From JBASEY01 sp964404285 (GTDB taxonomy: Bacteria > CSSED10-310): a stretch of 17,618 nt of DNA. Numbering within the stretch: position 1 is the first letter of the stretch; each line of letters opens with the position of its first letter. This document shows positions 1 to 7,491 of the stretch, one piece after another. The DNA lies in NCBI GenBank assembly GCA_964404285.1, contig CAYOJK010000031.1, positions 1 through 17,618 on the forward strand. The letters are read 5' to 3'. Position numbers and translations under genes: made by a program. The notes beneath the pieces were generated by a model. The model saw nothing but the letters and a program-made list of their open reading frames with translations. It was not told the DNA's origin and searched no databases.

Positions 1-243
1 ATGATGAAAACAATACAAACTGTCCCGTTCCATACCATACCGAAGACCTTTGCTCCTGATGAGTCCGGCTCTGCACCTATTGCTATTCCTCTTCATCGGA
101 TAGTCGGTCACGAGATCCGTCATTACTTGAATATTCTGACTGAAGGGTTTGCTCGATTACGTTCACAGGTATCCATCGAAGCTCAAGACGGTGTTGTATC
201 CGGCGCTGGAACAGGCTTGACCAAAGTTTTGCCGGCCATATAA
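1..243 (+). CDS. Short hypothetical protein at window edge
   Basis: This reading frame opens with two Met codons at the first bases of the window and ends in TAA, giving 80 residues or fewer. I do not recognise it. It has no signal peptide, membrane segment or Cys motif; the middle (about residues 30-55) could be one amphipathic helix. The true start, ribosome binding site and any upstream coding sequence lie outside the window, so it may be a complete small gene, the tail of a longer one, or spurious. The next gene is the minus-strand tRNA unit, so nothing in the context suggests a role. Confidence 0.35.
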   Translation: MMKTIQTVPFHTIPKTFAPDESGSAPIAIPLHRIVGHEIRHYLNILTEGFARLRSQVSIEAQDGVVSGAGTGLTKVLPAI

Positions 244-390
244 CGTTTTACGCCTGGCGGGGAACGAACCAAAAAACGCGAAAGTGTGTTGAAGAAATTG
301 ACCGTCATTTAAATTGTTTTTTTTTAATAGAATAGATCGATCTTGAAATTTTGCGGTTTGTTCTTTGTTTTATCTGAAGATAGAAAAACG

Positions 391-429
391 ATGGGACAGG
401 GGATATGGGACCTATGGGACGGATGGGAC
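391..429. repeat. ATGGGAC short direct repeats
   Basis: The heptamer ATGGGAC occurs at 391-397, 405-411, 414-420 and 423-429. The last three copies are spaced exactly 9 bases apart. The array lies in non-coding DNA downstream of the tRNA unit terminator. I recall similar TGGGAC-type clusters in intergenic DNA of several uncultured bacterial lineages, but I cannot verify that here. Function unknown. Confidence 0.65.
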
Positions 430-462
430 AAAGCCCCAGTCTTTTTCTCAGAAGTGTTTAAA

Positions 463-508
463 GGGATCGTGTTGTGGGATACACAAAAAAATGAAAAACG
501 ATCCCACA
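463..508. repeat. Double inverted repeat with a shared arm
   Basis: GGGATCGT (463-470) is the exact reverse complement of ACGATCCC (498-505). TGTGGGAT (473-480) is the exact reverse complement of ATCCCACA (501-508). Both left arms compete for the same right arm, so two mutually exclusive hairpins are possible. The loop is A-rich on the plus strand. It sits just past the tRNA terminator and could be a backup termination or processing element, or a repeat of the same family as the nearby ATGGGAC cluster. Confidence 0.5.
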
Positions 509-510
509 TG

Positions 511-538
511 AAAACGGGCCACAACCAAGTTGCAGCCC
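511..538 (-). terminator. Rho-independent terminator of tRNA unit
   Basis: On the minus strand a 10-pair stem with two G-U pairs (arms at 529-538 and 516-525, three-base loop) is followed by G and then four U. It starts 17 bases after the 3' end of tRNA-Glu, in the right place and orientation to end the Lys-Glu tRNA transcript. Confidence 0.75.
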
Positions 539-554
539 ATATCCTTTATTAAAA

Positions 555-627
555 CGTCCCCAACGGGAGTCGAACCCGTGTTGCCGAAGTGAAAGTCCGG
601 TGTCCTAGGCCTCTAGACGATGGGGAC
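555..627 (-). tRNA. tRNA-Glu (UUC)
   Basis: The reverse complement folds as a 73-nt cloverleaf. The acceptor stem GTCCCC pairs with GGGGAC, the discriminator is G, the T arm carries GGTTCGACTCC, and the anticodon loop CTTTCAC gives anticodon TTC. CCA is not encoded, since the flanking minus-strand bases are TTTT, so CCA would be added after transcription. It closely resembles E. coli tRNA-Glu and lies 18 nt downstream of tRNA-Lys in the same transcript. Confidence 0.96.
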
Positions 628-645
628 TATGCGTACTCCGTGCGC

Positions 646-718
646 TGAGCGCAGAAGGATTCGAACCTTCGACCCACGGCTTAAAAGACCGTTGCTCTAC
701 CTCCTGAGCTATGCGCCC
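646..718 (-). tRNA. tRNA-Lys (UUU)
   Basis: The reverse complement is a 73-nt cloverleaf. The acceptor GGGCGCA pairs with TGCGCTC through one G-U pair, the discriminator is A, and the anticodon loop CTTTTAA gives anticodon TTT with a five-pair stem. The D arm (AGCTCAGGAGGTAGAGC) and T arm (GGTTCGAATCC) are canonical. CCA is not encoded. This is the first gene of the tRNA unit, about 30 bases from the -10 box of a strong promoter. Confidence 0.96.
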
Positions 719-747
719 TTGCCCAATATTTCAATCAGGCACGCGCG

Positions 748-776
748 AATATAACGATCTCAATAACAACTGTCAA
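748..776 (-). promoter_or_regulatory. Sigma-70-type promoter of tRNA unit
   Basis: On the minus strand a perfect -35 TTGACA (771-776) is followed by a 17-base spacer and -10 TATATT (748-753). Transcription would start near 741, about 20 bases before tRNA-Lys. This near-consensus site fits a highly expressed stable-RNA unit. Confidence 0.85.
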
Positions 777-868
777 GCTGAAACTGATAATTTACCTGCT
801 AAACCCTGAAAATCAGGTTTTTAACCCCATAATCTCACTCCCCAACACCACCGATTTTGTTCCTGATC

Positions 869-897
869 TTGACCCGATCCCAACGACGGTCTATCCT
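869..897 (+). promoter_or_regulatory. Sigma-70-type promoter before Cys-rich peptide gene
   Basis: TTGACC (869-874), a 17-base spacer and TATCCT (892-897) match the sigma-70 consensus at five and four of six positions. The predicted start near 904 leaves a leader of about 43 bases before the small gene at 947. The transcript probably continues into rnhC. Confidence 0.55.
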
Positions 898-946
898 GAA
901 TCATGGTCGAAAGGACCACTGAACCTCCACAACCGGAGATATCATT

Positions 947-1123
947 ATGCTGACTCATATCCTGTTGACGATGGCAATTTTGGCAGCGCTGGGCTTCGCA
1001 TTCGCGATCACCTCCCATTACCTGGGTCGCGGCGACAAACGCGTCGGCTGCGGGCGCGGCGAATGCAGCTCCTGTAACCCCGACAATAAAAATGTCGAAT
1101 GCCCGGAAAAAGTCCATCACTAA
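947..1123 (+). CDS. Small Cys-rich single-pass membrane protein
   Basis: This is a 58-residue protein. The start ATG has GGAG (935-938) eight bases upstream, and a sigma-70-like promoter lies just before it. Residues about 4-22 form one hydrophobic membrane segment (ILLTMAILAALGFAFAI). The tail is short and hydrophilic with four Cys: GCGRGECSSC at about 36-45 and EC near residue 52. One N-terminal helix followed by a tight Cys cluster resembles tiny metal-handling or redox helper peptides such as NqrM or the FeoB-associated Cys-rich proteins, but the motif matches neither clearly. It lies 28 bases before the chosen rnhC start, so the two are probably co-transcribed. Exact function is unknown. 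Confidence 0.7.
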   Translation: MLTHILLTMAILAALGFAFAITSHYLGRGDKRVGCGRGECSSCNPDNKNVECPEKVHH

Positions 1124-1151
1124 CCAACCCAATAATCAAACCGAATCCGTG

Positions 1152-2120
1152 ATGGCCAATAACAGCGACACCAACCAATCTCCAATACCCCCTAACGCAA
1201 TTTATACCGATATACCCGAAATCGAACAGCGATTGCTGGCAGTAATACCGCAAGTTTTGAATGCTGGCTATCTGCTGGAAGATCACCGCCCGCTGCCTTA
1301 TGGTGTCAGGCTGCTGTTTCGCCAAGGCTCAACGGCGATCGGCGTCAACGTTTACTATTCGAAGAAAAACGGCCACAGCGCTGTTTTCGACCAAAAGATC
1401 GCGCCAAAAACCCTAAATACTTTGAGACGATTGCTCAATCCTATGGATGATCTGACCGCCATCAGCCCATTTGAACGGGAACAATCCTATACTAAATGGA
1501 TCGGTTGCGATGAAGGCGGCAAAGGCGCGTTCACCGGACCACTGGTCACCGCCGCATATTTCTGTGACCGGGACCATGCCGCCAAACTCATCGATATCGG
1601 TGTGCTGGATTCCAAACGACTGGAACAACGAACACTGCGCAAATTGGCAGCAACCCTCAAAAAATTCACCGGAAGATTTTCTGTTCTGGAACTCAAACCC
1701 GAAACCTACAATCGTCTCTGGGAAGATTTTAGGAGACAAAACCGTACCTTAAACGACCTGTTGGCATGGGCTCACGGCAAAACCGTAGAAAAACTACTCA
1801 CGAAACAACCCGACGCGATCATCGTGGACCAATTCGCACGAGCTGACCTGATCCGCAGCCGAATGCCTCGTAATGTCCCAGAGGTGATCGTTCGAACAAA
1901 AGCCGAAAACAATATCGCTGTCGCGGCGGCGTCGATCATCGCGGCAAACCATTATCTGGAAGCATTAGACAGGTTATCGAAAGAATTCGGTGTCAAAATT
2001 CGACCGGGCGCCGGAGCGTCTGCCGATGCGTCGGTAAAAGAAGCCGTCGCCAAACACGGGCCGGAAGTTTTAGGGCGATTGGTAAAGCGTCATTTTAAAA
2101 ATGTGCTGAAAATCGGATAG
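1152..2120 (+). CDS. rnhC: Ribonuclease HIII
   Basis: RNase HIII is a cytoplasmic endonuclease that cleaves the RNA strand of RNA-DNA hybrids. About the first 100 residues form the N-terminal substrate-binding (TBP-like) domain typical of HIII and absent from HII. The catalytic core begins with GCDEGGKG, with acidic D120 and E121 counted from the Met at 1152. It continues with VLDSKRL, IIVDQFA and TKAENNIAVAAASIIA, whose Asp and Glu complete the active site. The C-terminal motif KHGPEVL..L.K.HFKN is characteristic of HIII. The family usually has about 300-320 residues, and 322 fits. The frame is open upstream to an ATG at 1092, which would overlap the preceding gene. Neither start has a good ribosome binding site; I prefer 1152. 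The 3' end overlaps the convergent efflux gene by 31 bases. Confidence 0.9.
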   Translation: MANNSDTNQSPIPPNAIYTDIPEIEQRLLAVIPQVLNAGYLLEDHRPLPYGVRLLFRQGSTAIGVNVYYSKKNGHSAVFDQKIAPKTLNTLRRLLNPMDDLTAISPFEREQSYTKWIGCDEGGKGAFTGPLVTAAYFCDRDHAAKLIDIGVLDSKRLEQRTLRKLAATLKKFTGRFSVLELKPETYNRLWEDFRRQNRTLNDLLAWAHGKTVEKLLTKQPDAIIVDQFARADLIRSRMPRNVPEVIVRTKAENNIAVAAASIIAANHYLEALDRLSKEFGVKIRPGAGASADASVKEAVAKHGPEVLGRLVKRHFKNVLKIG

Positions 2121-3196
2121 CTCGGTCTGAGCTGCGGAAAAAATGCTATCAACAGAATGATAATCAACGCTACGCCCATAAAAGTTTCCCAAAAATGCAG
2201 ACCGTGTTCGTGGCCGATCGCGGAGGTCACAGTGAAGCCCCATCCCAGCAGGTATTGAGCGATAAAACCGGCTGCCAGCGCGGTGACGGCGACGATGATC
2301 AAATAAATGATGGCGGTTCGTCGCCCCATGATTTTCCAGATCGCAGAAACTGACGCTGCGTTTGCGGCGGGACCGGCGATCAAAAGCACCAGCGCAGCGC
2401 CGGGGCTGAGACCTTTCATGATCAACGCGGCAGCAACTGGCACGGACGATGTCGCACAAATATACAGCGGGATACCGATGACCAGCATGAACAGCATCTG
2501 AGTAATGAAGCCGCCGGGTATGCGCTCAAAAATATCGGGTGGCGCCAAGGATCCGATAGCCCCGGCAATGATCACACCGACAACCAATGCCCGGCCGATA
2601 TCCTGAGGCAGCGTAAAAAAACCGTATTTCATGCCCTGCATAAACGTCACATGCGATTTGGGTTGCAAGATGTCGGTATGATCGGTTGCACAATGGCTGT
2701 CTGTATCACAGCAGTGCGATGCGTGGTCCAGGTGAGCGGCCGTAGGGGCGTCGGATTGTGGATCGTCTTTATCCAGAATATTGATGAGCATACCGCCGGC
2801 AATACCTGAAACCAGGGCGACAAGAGGCCGGAGCAACGCAAAGAAGCCGCCCATCAGACTGTAAGTCACAGCGATACTGTCAACGCCTGTCTGTGGTGTC
2901 GCCAGCAGAAAGGCCGACGCGGCGCCTTTGTTAGCGCCCTGTTTCCTCAGCGAAGCAGCGACCGGGATGACACTGCAGGAACACAGCGGCAACGGCACAC
3001 CCACCAGCGTGGTTTTGAGAACCGGCAGAAACCAGCCTTTGCCGAAATGACGCTGCACAAAAGACGGTTTGATCCAAGCATACAACATGCCGGCTATCGC
3101 GAAACCAAGCAGCAGATAGGGCGCCATCTGACCCCATACCAGCCAGATATTCTTGGCTAAATTCATCGCTATGTCAGTTACAGATCCGTTAAACAT
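2090..3196 (-). CDS. SO_0444/DUF318-type Cu/Zn efflux permease
   Basis: This is a polytopic inner-membrane permease of 368 residues with about eight hydrophobic segments. It appears to belong to the DUF318/YraQ permease group, close to the SO_0444 family annotated as Cu/Zn efflux. Diagnostic features are the LLGF first helix, the PLPLCSCSVIPVAASLRKQG motif (residues 69-88, Cys72 and Cys74), the LLATPQTGVDSI motif, and a second, related half (ICATSSVPVAAALIMKG, LLIAGPAANAASV). A hydrophilic loop at residues 142-182 is rich in His, Cys and Asp and probably binds metal. The start at 3196 has GGAGGG 12 bases upstream, which is slightly long; an in-frame extension to 3358 would run through the divergent promoter and is unlikely. 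The metal specificity is inferred from the family. Confidence 0.8.
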   Translation of the reverse strand: MFNGSVTDIAMNLAKNIWLVWGQMAPYLLLGFAIAGMLYAWIKPSFVQRHFGKGWFLPVLKTTLVGVPLPLCSCSVIPVAASLRKQGANKGAASAFLLATPQTGVDSIAVTYSLMGGFFALLRPLVALVSGIAGGMLINILDKDDPQSDAPTAAHLDHASHCCDTDSHCATDHTDILQPKSHVTFMQGMKYGFFTLPQDIGRALVVGVIIAGAIGSLAPPDIFERIPGGFITQMLFMLVIGIPLYICATSSVPVAAALIMKGLSPGAALVLLIAGPAANAASVSAIWKIMGRRTAIIYLIIVAVTALAAGFIAQYLLGWGFTVTSAIGHEHGLHFWETFMGVALIIILLIAFFPQLRPSYPIFSTFLK

Positions 3197-3284
3197 CGTC
3201 TCAGTACACCCTCCAATTATTGGTAGCTTGATGATACCGAACGTTACAAAGTTATCGCGATTTCTGTTTGAGCCGGGAGGAATT

Positions 3285-3293
3285 TGATATACT
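3285..3293 (+). promoter_or_regulatory. Extended -10 promoter of PPDK-like operon
   Basis: TGATATACT is an extended -10 element (TGn followed by TATACT, 3288-3293). No good -35 box lies 16-18 bases upstream, as is usual for extended -10 promoters. Transcription would begin near 3300, leaving a leader of about 25 bases before the ATG at 3325. The site lies within the divergent intergenic region shared with the efflux gene. Confidence 0.5.
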
Positions 3294-3324
3294 ATGCTTC
3301 CTTTGCCTGGATGGAGAACAAAAA

Positions 3325-6300
3325 ATGGCAAATGAAAAGAAAATTCAATCAGATGCACTGCGAGTCAACCTGGAACAAACACGCGTGACGGAACCGGCGC
3401 TGCCGGAATCTCACCAAAAACTTCTGGGTCTTGCCGACAGCGCTTTCGGTGTCAAAAACCGATTGCAGAAATTTTTCTGGGAATTACATCATCCGTATTC
3501 GAATGATGAACAGACGGTCAAATTGCTTCGCGAAACGTTTTTGAACGATCTTTGGTTTTATATCCGACACGATGAAGACTGTTCCGGATTGACCGCGATT
3601 GTCGAGGTGTTTGAATTGATGCTGCGGCGTAACCTGACGGATATGCTCCATGAACGCGTCATAACAACGCTGCTGGATGTCATGGGAACCCTGTATAAAG
3701 AATCGCTCCAATTGAGCCACAACGGGTTGGAGCGCATCATCGAAGCCTCGTTGCAGATTCTGGAACACCAACCGGAAAAACCTGCTCTACTGGTTTGTCG
3801 CGCGTCGAGTTTTCTGAAAGAAGTCGATGAAGGACTCGCAACTGATCCCCGCTGGAAAGATCGCTGGTTCAGCCTGCTGAAAAATGCTCTGGAAAGAAAT
3901 CTGGATTTTTGGCACCGGGAATCAGAATATGAAAATTGGGTTCGGGAATGGGCGTTTTTGACTCGGACCGACTTGTCGTTCCTGGAATCGTCTTTAGGTG
4001 AAAATTATTTTGTCGGATTGAAGACAAAACTGGAAAGCCTCAAAACTTGGTCGGATTTGATGAAAATGGAGGATTGCACGAGTGTTTCCGATCATTTCAG
4101 GGATGCGGTCCAACAAATCGGGAATTCACATGATCAAACGTATTACCTATTATATCTGCTGAAACATCCGGGGATGATACATGAGCAGGATACGCTGCTG
4201 CGCGATTTGAACCGCGTAATACAAACTATTCGCGAAGAAATAAGTGACGAAGAAGTTATCCGGTTTACCGATCGACTATTCGAATATTTTACGCGATTCA
4301 AACCCACTCATACCGGACGGATTTTAGACAGTATCAGAGCCTTGGCGAAAGCGTTGTTCGCACGTGACAGCGTCGTGTGTATCGAGCATTTCATCGATAA
4401 AGTGATTCAATTCGGGTTTATTGCTCCAAAACAACTATCACCTCACAAAACCTGGCAGAACGAAATCGACCCGAATCACATCAAATGCTTGCGCACATGG
4501 TTGGAGATCATTGAATACAAACCGGAATACTGTTTAAAACTGATTGCTGCGTTGGTGGTCAATATCCGTATCAAAGGTTTGTTCATTTCAGATACGGATT
4601 TGTTTCAGCGGGATATCACCGAACTGCTCAATTCTCGTATCGAACCGGCGTATCAGCAGATCAGAGAACTGGCGAGGTTGTTTCCGGTTTATTTCAGTGA
4701 AATCGGCGCTGAAGGGCGTTTGCGGGATGTGACGACTCAGTTGGACGAGTTTTCCAGTCGTCAGGACAAGTTGATACACTATCTGCGTAAACAGGTTCAT
4801 ACCGAAAGTAACAACACACATATCCTGTTGATCGAACAGATCGCTCGATTTTGGTATGACGGTGACCCCGAAATTTTGAAGGAACACGTTCCGGCTGACG
4901 TGGCCGCCGAACTGCACTTGAGCGGCGAATGGTTCGATCCGATACACCGTTCGATTCGTGATGTCTGTGCCAAGTTCGGGCTTACGCCGGAAGAGAGTCT
5001 CAAATTGGCTCCCAAAAGGATCCAAAAATTTTTGGTTATGATCGAAAAAAAGAATCCGGTGGGTCGAGACACCGAGCGTTTGGTCAAGCTGATGGAATTA
5101 CACCAGTTGTTGGAAGCGAAATATACCGTCAACGATTACCGGATCATCGAAATGCTGAAACAGAACCCTGTGATGCAACACAAGGCGCATCGTTTGGAAA
5201 ACATGTTGAAAAAAGACAATCCCGATGCGGCGTTACACTTGGTTTTCGGCATGTTGCAGCAGTTGAGAAAAACTATTTTGAATCCGGCTCGGATGGAGTC
5301 AACTGAATCGATCTATCATAAGCGGCATATTGCAGCGGGTATTCCTTCGATGTACGGCCGCTATGGGGAACCGAAATTCGAGGCGCTCGGATTGTCGTTC
5401 CGGCTGGAGGTTTTAGCGGCGAACTTGATGCAAAAAGTTATAGATAACATCAACTTGCGGTATATCAGCGCATGGACGCTGAGACGGATTATTCAGGTGT
5501 TGTCGTATTTCCAAATGGGGTTCCGGCTGACGGGTATCGTCAACGAGGGTTTTAATGCCAACATAGCGATGTTGAACGATAGCTTGGAAACCACGTCGTT
5601 CAGTATCGCTCAGTATGTGAATTTGTTTCAGTTCCTGATGCGCAATGTCAATCAGATCATTCAGACGTATTGTATTCGGCCGTTCGAGAAGATTTTATGG
5701 GATACATTGTTAAAAGAACATTACAGCGGATATTCTGAGCAGCCGGATGCCGAACAAACCAAGGAACTGCACGGTGATGCCGAAAAATTTTATCGTGAGG
5801 TTTTGTCATCGGTCTTTCTGGTATCTCATCTGGACAACCTGATCAGCAAGATTTTGAACACGCTGAATCACATGGCAAGCGCGATGGAACCCGAAATCGT
5901 CGATGGTGTCATGACATTTGACCCGGATTTGATGACCAGCTCGATACGTGAAGTGAATCACGCTTTGGACAGCCAGATATTTTTGGGTTCAAAAGGATAT
6001 TTTCTAAAGCGGCTTTATGCGTATCGGTTTCCTGTTCCGGAAGGTTTTATTCTGACGACAGAGATGTATCGGCGACGGGTGGCGATATTGCGCCATCCTG
6101 AGATATCACAGGAGGTCGCTGGGCTGGTGCGTCGGCGTATTGCCGAGTTGGAAACACATACCGGCAAAAAATTCGGTGATCCGACCAATCTGTTGTTGTT
6201 GTCGGTGCGTTCCGGAGCGGCCATATCGCTGCCGGGCGCGATGACGACGTTTTTGAATGTCGGACTGAACGATCAAATCGTCGAAGAACTCAGCCAACAA

Positions 6301-7476
6301 CACAATTACGGCTGGACATCCTGGGATTGTTATCGTCGATTCCTACAGACCTGGGGTATGGCATACGGGATACCACGCGATGATTTCGACTCGGTTATCA
6401 TCGCCTTCAAACAGCGCTATCAAGTCGAAGAAAAAATGAAGTTCACCAACGAACAAATGCGGGCGATCGCGTTGGCCTATAAGGATTTGTTGTTCGAACA
6501 TGATGTCAAGGTCGAAGAAGATCCCTTCCGACAACTCATGGAAGCGATCATGGTGGTGATGGATTCGTGGAGCACTCCCCGCGCGAAAATTTACCGGGAA
6601 CGTTTGCAGATAGCGCCTGATTGGGGGACGGCGGTTATCATTCAGCAGATGGTGTTGGGCAACATCAATATCGATTCCGGCACGGGAGTCGTGTTTACGC
6701 ATGATCCGGCTATCAACGAAGCCGGTGTCAATCTATATGGTGATTATACGATGTGCAGCCAGGGGGAGGACGTTGTCGCCGGCCTGGTACACACGCTGCC
6801 GATATCGGAAAGTCAACGGTTGCGCTCACCTCAAAAATCTACGTTACCGCCTGGAAAGGACATGTCGCTGGAGAAAGATTTTCCCGAGATATACGGGGAG
6901 TTGTTGAAGCGCTCCAATGAATTGGTTTACGCTCATGGTTTCGGGCATCAGGAAATAGAGTTTACGTTTGAGAGCAGCAGAAGGAATGATTTGTATGTAT
7001 TGCAGACTCGGGATCATTCGTGGAATCGCGACGATGAAATACCGGTGTTCAAAGATACGGACATGAGTAAAAACATACTTGGCACCGGCATCGGCATCAG
7101 CAAAGGCGCTATGAACGGGGTGGTGGTATTCGATGAGGAAGACCTGCGGATTTTTGAAAAGAAGTGTCCTAATACCAATCGGATACTGATTCGTCCTGAC
7201 ACGGTGCCGGATGATATCGGGATGATTTTTGATTGTGAAGGGCTCCTGACAGCTCGTGGTGGGGCGGCATCGCATGCTGCGGTCACGGCTGTCCGATTGG
7301 GAAAGACCTGCGTCGTGAACTGCAGGATGCTGACGGTATTGGAAAAAGAAAAGCGATGTGTTATCAATGGCCACGAGTTTCGATCAGGTGACCGTATTGC
7401 CATCGATGGGCGATCCGGTCATATTTACAAGGGACACTATTCCATTGGTATGGCGGCTCCGTTGGGGTTGCCGTAA
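3325..7476 (+). CDS. PPDK-like ATP-grasp/phosphohistidine protein lacking the PEP barrel
   Basis: This is a 1383-residue soluble protein. The ATG at 3325 has GGAG eight bases upstream and follows the extended -10 promoter; an in-frame TTG at 3268 lies upstream of that promoter and is rejected. Residues 1 to about 880 are helix-rich and unrecognised. From G888 (LGSKGYFLKRL..FPVPEGF) it follows the ATP-grasp domain of pyruvate phosphate dikinase: SVRSGAAISLPGAMTTFLNVGL (960 on), a WD.YRRFLQTWG segment, SWSTPRAKIYR, GTAVIIQQMVLGN, SGTGVVFTHDP and SQGEDVVAG. The swivelling domain carries GGAASHAAV with the phosphorylatable His1317. The protein ends 66 residues later, so the C-terminal PEP/pyruvate barrel of PPDK and PEP synthase is absent. 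ATP probably phosphorylates His1317; the final acceptor is unknown. The Thr two residues before the His in PPDK is Ala here. The GAPDH-like gene follows by 15 bases. Confidence 0.8.
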   Translation: MANEKKIQSDALRVNLEQTRVTEPALPESHQKLLGLADSAFGVKNRLQKFFWELHHPYSNDEQTVKLLRETFLNDLWFYIRHDEDCSGLTAIVEVFELMLRRNLTDMLHERVITTLLDVMGTLYKESLQLSHNGLERIIEASLQILEHQPEKPALLVCRASSFLKEVDEGLATDPRWKDRWFSLLKNALERNLDFWHRESEYENWVREWAFLTRTDLSFLESSLGENYFVGLKTKLESLKTWSDLMKMEDCTSVSDHFRDAVQQIGNSHDQTYYLLYLLKHPGMIHEQDTLLRDLNRVIQTIREEISDEEVIRFTDRLFEYFTRFKPTHTGRILDSIRALAKALFARDSVVCIEHFIDKVIQFGFIAPKQLSPHKTWQNEIDPNHIKCLRTWLEIIEYKPEYCLKLIAALVVNIRIKGLFISDTDLFQRDITELLNSRIEPAYQQIRELARLFPVYFSEIGAEGRLRDVTTQLDEFSSRQDKLIHYLRKQVHTESNNTHILLIEQIARFWYDGDPEILKEHVPADVAAELHLSGEWFDPIHRSIRDVCAKFGLTPEESLKLAPKRIQKFLVMIEKKNPVGRDTERLVKLMELHQLLEAKYTVNDYRIIEMLKQNPVMQHKAHRLENMLKKDNPDAALHLVFGMLQQLRKTILNPARMESTESIYHKRHIAAGIPSMYGRYGEPKFEALGLSFRLEVLAANLMQKVIDNINLRYISAWTLRRIIQVLSYFQMGFRLTGIVNEGFNANIAMLNDSLETTSFSIAQYVNLFQFLMRNVNQIIQTYCIRPFEKILWDTLLKEHYSGYSEQPDAEQTKELHGDAEKFYREVLSSVFLVSHLDNLISKILNTLNHMASAMEPEIVDGVMTFDPDLMTSSIREVNHALDSQIFLGSKGYFLKRLYAYRFPVPEGFILTTEMYRRRVAILRHPEISQEVAGLVRRRIAELETHTGKKFGDPTNLLLLSVRSGAAISLPGAMTTFLNVGLNDQIVEELSQQHNYGWTSWDCYRRFLQTWGMAYGIPRDDFDSVIIAFKQRYQVEEKMKFTNEQMRAIALAYKDLLFEHDVKVEEDPFRQLMEAIMVVMDSWSTPRAKIYRERLQIAPDWGTAVIIQQMVLGNINIDSGTGVVFTHDPAINEAGVNLYGDYTMCSQGEDVVAGLVHTLPISESQRLRSPQKSTLPPGKDMSLEKDFPEIYGELLKRSNELVYAHGFGHQEIEFTFESSRRNDLYVLQTRDHSWNRDDEIPVFKDTDMSKNILGTGIGISKGAMNGVVVFDEEDLRIFEKKCPNTNRILIRPDTVPDDIGMIFDCEGLLTARGGAASHAAVTAVRLGKTCVVNCRMLTVLEKEKRCVINGHEFRSGDRIAIDGRSGHIYKGHYSIGMAAPLGLP

Positions 7477-7491
7477 AGGAGGTTTCAGGTG

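Larger units (their letters stand above)
244..510. other. Non-coding stretch with repeats
   Basis: I see no convincing gene between the first ORF and the tRNA terminator. The stretch holds a run of nine T at 317-325 without a clear stem before it, a cluster of ATGGGAC repeats (391-429) and a double inverted repeat (463-508). A 69-codon frame from 343 crosses the repeats, reads a WD-rich low-complexity peptide and has no ribosome binding site. I treat it as a by-product of the repeats. Confidence 0.6.

Noticed and set aside
343..552. 69-residue WD-rich small protein
   Set aside because: It has no ribosome binding site, its composition comes from the ATGGGAC repeats, and it crosses the tRNA terminator. 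Most likely spurious.
800..824. Short hairpin followed by five T on the plus strand
   Set aside because: The stem is short and bulged (CCTGA/TCAGG core), and no plus-strand gene ends before it.
3268..3324. TTG start extending the PPDK-like protein by 19 residues
   Set aside because: It lies upstream of the extended -10 promoter, and the ATG at 3325 has the better ribosome binding site.
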